A stretch of 64,000 bases of DNA from Pohlia nutans (taxonomy: Eukaryota > Streptophyta > Bryopsida > Bryales > Mniaceae): NCBI GenBank assembly GCA_022496805.1, contig CM040097.1, forward strand, positions 22,124,072 through 22,188,071, in the 5' to 3' direction. Positions 58,696 through 64,000 of the stretch are shown in pieces (position 1 is the stretch's first letter; each line of letters opens with the position of its first letter). The notes beneath the pieces were generated by a model. That model was not told where the DNA came from. It worked only from the letters and a program-made list of their open reading frames with translations, and did no database searches. Position numbers and translations under genes: made by a program.

Positions 58696-59064
58696 GGGTA
58701 CATTCACAGTAACACGACCCAACCCCGCCCAGTTATAACGACTCTTGATGAGTGCTTAGAAAATAATATCTTCAATTTATGTAGATATTACAAAAATTTA
58801 AGGACATTTTGCGACATATTTTGAACATTTTAGCACGTTTTAGTCGTTATTAACGACTGGTTACGACCATATTTTAGTCATTTTGGAGTACCAATAACTT
58901 CCCAAGCATTGTCAAACTTTAGTATATTGTATAATGACATATATTATATGTAGTTACTAATTTATATTGCATTATCAATTCATATGATAAGATTATTGCT
59001 TAACAATCCGTTAAATTAATCACTGGTTACAGTTTCTTTGGGTCGTTTTACTGTGAATGTACCC
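58696..59064. mobile_element. 369-bp inverted-repeat element in the Root_cap gene leader
   Basis: The ends GGGTACATTCACAGTAA(C/A)ACGACCCAA lie in opposite orientation, flanked by CTAT on both sides (58,692-58,695 and 59,065-59,068). It is inserted 23 bp upstream of the start codon, between the ATG and a TATA-like TATATATAC near 59,132-59,140. AT-rich, non-coding. Confidence 0.8.
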
Positions 59065-59129
59065 CTATCAGTCACGAAATCGGAGCTGGTGGCGATGAGA
59101 AGAGTGTGAGGTTTTAGAGCTTGAGGAGT

Positions 59130-59141
59130 CGTATATATACT
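59130..59141 (-). promoter_or_regulatory. TATA box of the Root_cap gene
   Basis: GTATATATACG on the minus strand. Without the 369-bp insertion it would lie roughly 90 bp upstream of the ATG, a normal core-promoter spacing. Confidence 0.5.
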
Positions 59142-59816
59142 GCAGTCCGGCAGCTGGGAAGTCAACTGTAGCAGGACCAGAGCATGCATGCTGCTGTAGC
59201 AGGGCGTGAAGCTAGCGCTAGTGCGCAAGTGCATCATCACCTGAGCCAAATGCGGGGCAATTGTGCCAGTGTCTCGCGATGAAATAGCAGTTGTGGGTAG
59301 ATCAGTTCCCGGAGGTGGACGGAGGACGTGCACAAATTTCATGTCGGTGGCTCTTGAGATAAGCTTAGGATTGCGTTACAGTGCCATAGCATGGATCAAC
59401 ACTTAAACCGCTCAAAGCCTGAATCTAAATGGCGACGTTGACTCTTGTATTTTGTTGGATTTAAGTTACTTTAGTAACTTGTATGTGCCCTACTATGATG
59501 AAGAGGTCATTGTGCACTTTTCGTGCAATGTTCGCCTCAATTTCTAAGACTTTCCATGATTCAGCTATTGTTTGTTTCAGTACTTACTACAGTATGGATA
59601 TGAACACTTTCATCTCGACGAGAGTGCAAGACATTATATTAGGTAGAAGGTACTGAGGTTTATACGACAAGGGAGAAGGATTCAAGTGGTCTCCGTCCTT
59701 CGAGCTGGATTTCCTTAAATATAGTTTACCTACATTTCACTAATACATATCTTACCGAGATGACCTGCCTCTATTCATTCCGTTTGGTTTTAGGCTATTT
59801 TAGAATCTTGAGTTAA

Positions 59817-60382
59817 CCCCTAAAGGACCACAGCTATGTTCCTCTCCAAACACTCCAAAGTACCCCTTCTCATAAAAAGACAAATAGTTTTTGATCTATG
59901 ACCTTTTTGACCAATTCAACCGTAGGATATTTCAAGCAACTTGATTTATTACAACGTACAAATTTTCAACCGTTCAGGGTTCTTCAATAGTAAGATTATA
60001 AGCTTCAAAGTTGGTTGCACCTTTTTTTTTGGCATGCTGCCCATATTTGAAACTTTCTGAAAATGCCAAAAATGCAAAGTTTAGTCTCAAATTTGGTAAA
60101 ATGAATTTGGCAATTGTGTGCATGAGGGTTTTAGCTCATTGTGTGCAAAAATTCAGATGCATAGGTCATTGTATGAAAATTTTCAGGAGCTGCCCGCAAT
60201 TAGGTTTTTCACCTTTGTATGATTGTATCTTTTGATTTATACATCACCTACGTACGCAAATTACCATCCCATCTTCGTTACAAAGAGTAGAATCACCACA
60301 AAAAATCTCAAGAATTGAGGTTCAATACTCATTCCACAGTGAGCTGACCGAACTTGGAAAATCAGCCTTGGTCCTTGAGGGG
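59817..60382. mobile_element. TTAA-flanked MITE (piggyBac-like), copy I
   Basis: The element is 566 bp. The ends are CCCCTAAAGGACCA and, on the other strand, CCCCTCAAGGACCA; TTAA at 59,813-59,816 and 60,383-60,386. Non-coding. Confidence 0.78.
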
Positions 60383-60386
60383 TTAA

Positions 60387-60928
60387 ATGTGATTTGTGAA
60401 GCTAAGTTCAATTTAGAAAGTTGTTATGAGTCATTGTTGGAGAGATGCTTCTTGTTTTTTCATAAGGTAGTGAGGTTTAGGGTCCAATTGTGAATGCCTC
60501 ATTTGTGAGATCCAATTGACACCTTCCATTTCACTTCTTTACAAATCAAAAGATACTAAGGTAGAATTAAGATGTACTAGAAGATGGAATGTTTGTTTGT
60601 TTCATTTAGTGAAGAAATGTCCAAGATATTGAAGGTCAAAATCTCATTGCTTGCATGCTTGCACTACAAGGAGAAGGCGTTGTTTTTCACTCGGTAGGTG
60701 AGTCAAACGGCTCCACTTTGCAGTCACTGCCCACGCGCTCAAAACTTATTAAGTGCGATTTGTCACGTAGAACAAGTGTGTACACTGAATTCTGATACTC
60801 TTATAAGTGAGAAGCGACGCCTTTGCTAGTAGTGTTGGGTGTGCAAGTTTTGGATTGAGCAGCTATAAAGTGGAGCTTCAAGGCGCCCCTACATACGAGC
60901 TATATGGTTGGATGCTTGATTTAAATAA
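60387..60928. other. Intergenic
   Basis: No gene recognised. Confidence 0.35.
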
Positions 60929-61497
60929 CCTCTAACTACCCAACCATGCACAGTTTGCATAATGTACAGAAACAAACTTCGTTTTCTCATCCGTCATGTT
61001 CTTTTTGCAATGTGAATTTTTTATTGAATTTTCTATGGGAAGTTAGCTTCATGCACATGTGGTCCCATTAGAAAGTTGATGATTTGTGAAACTTTTATGC
61101 CTCATTTCATCTTGCAGTGTTTCACCAAGAAATTCGAAGATTTTAGTCTAAAAGTGCTATTGAAAAAGTTAACTCATAAAATTAAGCAACCAAAAAATCT
61201 CCAAAAATCACAACACTTAGAGTATTACATTTCAACCCATCACAACAAATTTCATCTAAAAATTCTCAATATCTTATTCGTAATCAAATTACAAAATAAT
61301 TTTGAATTTTAAGTTTCAAAATTCATACAAAGATATTAGTGATAGCAATCATGAATCTAACCGCATGGATAGAATCTAAAATTCATAATGTACAACTTTT
61401 ATTTGTACATCAAGTTAAAAATATCCCTCTTAGTTGCATTTTATAATGCATCTTTGCAAAACTGCCTAATTTGGGCAGGGGTGAGGACGTTTAGGGG
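60929..61497. mobile_element. TTAA-type MITE, copy D
   Basis: The element is 569 bp. The left end is CCTCTAACTACCCAACC after a decayed ATAA; the right end on the other strand is CCCCTAAACGTCC before TTAA (61,498-61,501). Interior closely related to copies C and E. Confidence 0.65.
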
Positions 61498-62129
61498 TTA
61501 AAATAACTTTTAAATGTGAGAGCACTTTTATCTTCTTTTTTTCTTTATGCAAGCAAGAACTTTTTACTACATGCCCTCTCACCAGCACGAGTTCAAAAAT
61601 CTTTTTACACTCACATTGCAAGCTAAAACAGCCACCATGTGGGCAAGGTACGTGACAACATTTGTGTTTCTATTCAATTATCAGAGCTGTGCATTAACCA
61701 ATTATGCTAGTAATATCCACACGCATTTTCACCCTAAACATGTAGCTTTCATAAATGTACCAGCTTTACTAGAGTAGGGTCATAGGAGACTGTTGGGATT
61801 TCTAGGACTTCTGTCAACCAGACTATGCACAAACATGAGACAATTTTCGAGAACCATATTTAACCCCTAAAAGGCCCAAATGGTTCGTATCGGGTTGATG
61901 GAATTCTTTTTCTTTCATATCTACCTCCTTCCTGAGGATCCTCTTCATCATGAAACATTTTTTGGAGATACTTCATAAGTTGTTGTCCTATCCAACGGTT
62001 GGATTTAGTGTTACTAGAGTACATACTTCTCTAAAATTACAAATGTAGAAGTATGTGAAATTTTGACTCCAAAATTGCATTGACTATAGTTCAAAAGTGG
62101 CCTTATAAAAAACAAGATTATAGATTTAA

Positions 62130-62706
62130 CCCCTAACTGCCCACCTGTCCATTTTTAGGACGATGTAAAGATTTCATCCAATCTTTCTCATCCGTCATGC
62201 ACTTTTTCTAGTGTGGGGTTTTTACTATAGATTTTATGGGAAGTTAGCTTCATGCATGTGTGATCCGATTAGAAAGGGTTGACTTGTGAAATTTTATGCC
62301 TCATTTCATATTGTAGTGATTCACCAAGAAATTCTAAAATCTTAGTTCAAAAGTGTTCAAAATGCTCTTGAAAAAAGTCAACTCATAGAATAAAGCAACC
62401 AAAAAATCCCCAAAAATCACAACACTTAGAGTATTACATTTCAACCCATCACAACAAATTTCATCTAAAAATTCTCAATATCTTATTCGTAATCGAATTA
62501 CAAAATAATTTTGAATTTTAAGTTTCAAAATTTATACAAAGATATCGGTGATAGCAATCATAGATCTAACTGCATGGATAGAATCTAAAATTCATAATGT
62601 ACAACTTTTATTTGTACATCAAGTTAAAAATATCCCTCTTAGTTGCATTTTATAATGCATCTTTGCAAAACTATCCAATCTGGAGAAGGCTATGGGCATT
62701 TAGGGG
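62130..62706. mobile_element. TTAA-flanked MITE, copy E, nested in copy F
   Basis: The element is 577 bp. The ends are CCCCTAACTGCCC and, on the other strand, CCCCTAAATGCCC; TTAA at 62,126-62,129 and 62,707-62,710. Closely related to copy D. Confidence 0.75.
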
Positions 62707-62876
62707 TTAAGGAACACAAAATTTTCAAAACATCACCGTGTCAAGAGTATCTCACTTCAAATCCATTTCAACAAATTTTACTCAAAAAATGATAGTATTT
62801 TTTTTGTAGTAAAATTTAGAAGGAGTTTTAAATTTTAACATTCAAAAAAATTTAATAAAATATTGATGATAGCATT

Positions 62877-63130
62877 ATGGTCATATTCGCTATATTGAGA
62901 CTTTTAGCTGATTTGAGACAGAATGCCACTTATTCAAAAATTCATTTAAAAAATAATAATTGAAACCAAAAAAAAATTAATGCTCAAATAGTGATTCTAT
63001 AATGAAATTTCAAAAGGTGGTGTTGTTAAATATTTATAAAAAAATAGTAGTAAGGAGATAAAACGGTTTATCTTCGAGTCGAAGATAAAAATGAGACTGT
63101 GAAAAGTCTCAATATAGCGAATATGGCCTT
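62877..63130. mobile_element. 254-bp non-autonomous relative of the 22-kb element
   Basis: The ends AWGGYCATATTCGCTATATTGAGACTTTT lie in opposite orientation and share AAGGYCATATTCG with the 22-kb element. The 4-bp target duplication CATT lies at 62,873-62,876 and 63,131-63,134. The related copy G lacks it and reads TAGCAATGGTGAATC (minus strand, near 44,390), matching TAGCATT plus GGTGAATC with one mismatch. Confidence 0.8.
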
Positions 63131-63331
63131 CATTGGTGAATCTAACTATATGGATGGAATTCAAAATTCAAAATCTACAACTTTAGTTTGTATATCAATT
63201 CCAAAATATTCCTCCTAATAGTACTTTATAAGATTTTTTCTGAAATCGTCAATTCTAGGGACACCTTGTGACCTTCCAGAGGCTAAAAATATTCCTGGTC
63301 ACAAGTCAGGGAGGTGTAACGACCCTTCAAA

Positions 63332-63583
63332 CTAGTTCCTCCAGAAGCTGAACATTTGTGTAGCGTGATTGTAGATGCAAAAGCCCTCCGAATTGCAGTT
63401 GTTAATATAGCAACCGAAATCCAATCGAATACAAGTGTCCAGGCTGCCGTATTCATCGTACTGTACCAAAAAGGTCCGCCAGTAGAAGCCGGTTGTTGAT
63501 GCTATGGTGGAGTACCGCCGGTTCTCCCATCTCAAAGGCCACCGAACCAGGGCTATTTTTTCGTTTTTGAGATAATGTCCACA
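63332..63583 (-). CDS. Possible exon of an unrecognised Cys-containing protein
   Basis: The minus-strand frame is open from after a TAA near 63,590 to the stop at 63,332. It reads ...KIALVRWPLRWENRRYS and ends ATQMFSFWRN. It contains four cysteines (CIRLDFGC, NNC, GFC) and many aromatic residues, a composition unlike the AT-rich noise ORFs around it. No ATG lies in frame, so it would be a 3' exon or a fragment. Function not recognised. Confidence 0.3.
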   Translation of the reverse strand, partial: CGHYLKNEKIALVRWPLRWENRRYSTIASTTGFYWRTFLVQYDEYGSLDTCIRLDFGCYINNCNSEGFCIYNHATQMFSFWRN

Positions 63584-64000
63584 TGGTTACAATATCTTTG
63601 AACATCAGTGTTCATAAGGTTCTTTTTTCATTTCTTTTTTCGAAAAAATTTCAATTGCAAAAGGGCATAGTACAAACGAAGGGAGCGACCAGAATCAGCC
63701 ACAACCACAGGATCATAAGGTTCTTTTAGCCCATGCCAGGGTTCACCCTTTTGCTCTCACTACATGCATGTTAAAAATTTCAAAACATGTGATTCTTGAG
63801 GCCGGGCTACTATGGACTTCCAACCCTCTACCCTCCATCATCATTCTGTAGGTAAATAATGACTTGACATGCTCAATATTCTAGAATTCGCTACAACGAA
63901 TCTTGTACAACGATTCTTATTCCAAGGTACAACTCACAAGGACTAAAGAACCTTATGTTGTGGCGCCTTTGTGATTTCTTCGGTTAAATTAGTTGGCTAC
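63584..64000. other. Window end, nothing recognised
   Basis: No gene or repeat is supported up to the end of the window. Confidence 0.35.

Larger units (their letters stand above)
61864..63284. mobile_element. TTAA-type MITE, copy F, with two nested insertions
   Basis: The left end CCCCTAAAAGGCCCAAATGG follows TTAA and matches the minus strand of copy G. The right end ...GGACACCTTGTGACC at about 63,260-63,284 matches the other terminus of copy G but has lost its last bases. Removing the nested elements 62,130-62,706 and 62,877-63,130 leaves about 586 bp, close to the 574 bp of copy G. Confidence 0.7.

Noticed and set aside
59016..59342. 108-residue minus-strand ORF
   Set aside because: Runs across the end of the 369-bp element and the Root_cap promoter; no protein-like features.

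Overview
ORGANISM. This is a nuclear window from a land plant, most likely a bryophyte and probably a moss. The genes have GT-AG introns. The resistance gene has the compact moss-like TIR form (IFLSHSG ... FFDKR ... WPM), and four genes encode desiccation-type LEA proteins. The intergenic DNA is AT-rich and full of transposons. The moss assignment is inference from family resemblance; no rRNA or organelle marker is present.

LAYOUT. 1-1.1 kb: 3' exons of an unrecognised acidic-tailed protein. 2.8-4.05 kb: a TTAA-flanked (piggyBac-like) and a TA-flanked (mariner-like) non-autonomous transposon. 5.1-7.0 kb: LEA gene copy 1. 7,028-29,103: a 22,076-bp segment with about 62-bp terminal inverted repeats and a 4-bp AGAG target duplication. 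It is absent from the paralogous site at about 42.2 kb, so it is a giant DNA transposon with its empty site in the same window. It carries one long ORF with a DUF7869-type domain near its right end, a CACTA-like element with a 169-bp satellite, a foldback element, other tandem repeats and a recurrent TGTGCAATTGCACA palindrome. 29.1-30.2 kb: the other half of the interrupted duplication. 30.8-34.9 kb: a TIR-NB-LRR resistance gene with a probable frameshift. 35.1-35.6 kb: a SINA-type RING pseudogene. 37.6-39.2 kb and 42.5-44.1 kb: LEA copies 2 and 3 on the minus strand. 39.3-46.8 kb: several MITE-like elements. 48.0-48.9 kb: a probable plastid-targeted LEA gene. 51.9-58.7 kb (minus): a secreted Root_cap-domain gene split by a nearly intact Copia LTR retrotransposon, with a 369-bp inverted-repeat element in its leader. 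59.8-63.3 kb: a nest of TTAA-flanked elements, one containing a small relative of the 22-kb transposon. 63.3-63.6 kb: a possible exon of a Cys-containing protein.

HOW IT FITS TOGETHER. The host genes suggest water-deficit protection (cytosolic LEA triplet with an ABRE-like G-box in two of three promoters, plus a plastid LEA) and immunity (TNL, SINA remnant). The rest is mobile DNA in layers, and order of insertion can be read from nesting, target duplications and paralogous empty sites. The most novel item is the 22-kb inverted-repeat element. Its only long ORF has DUF7869 features with conserved acidic positions, suggesting (inference) that DUF7869 proteins are transposases of a superfamily making 4-bp target duplications.
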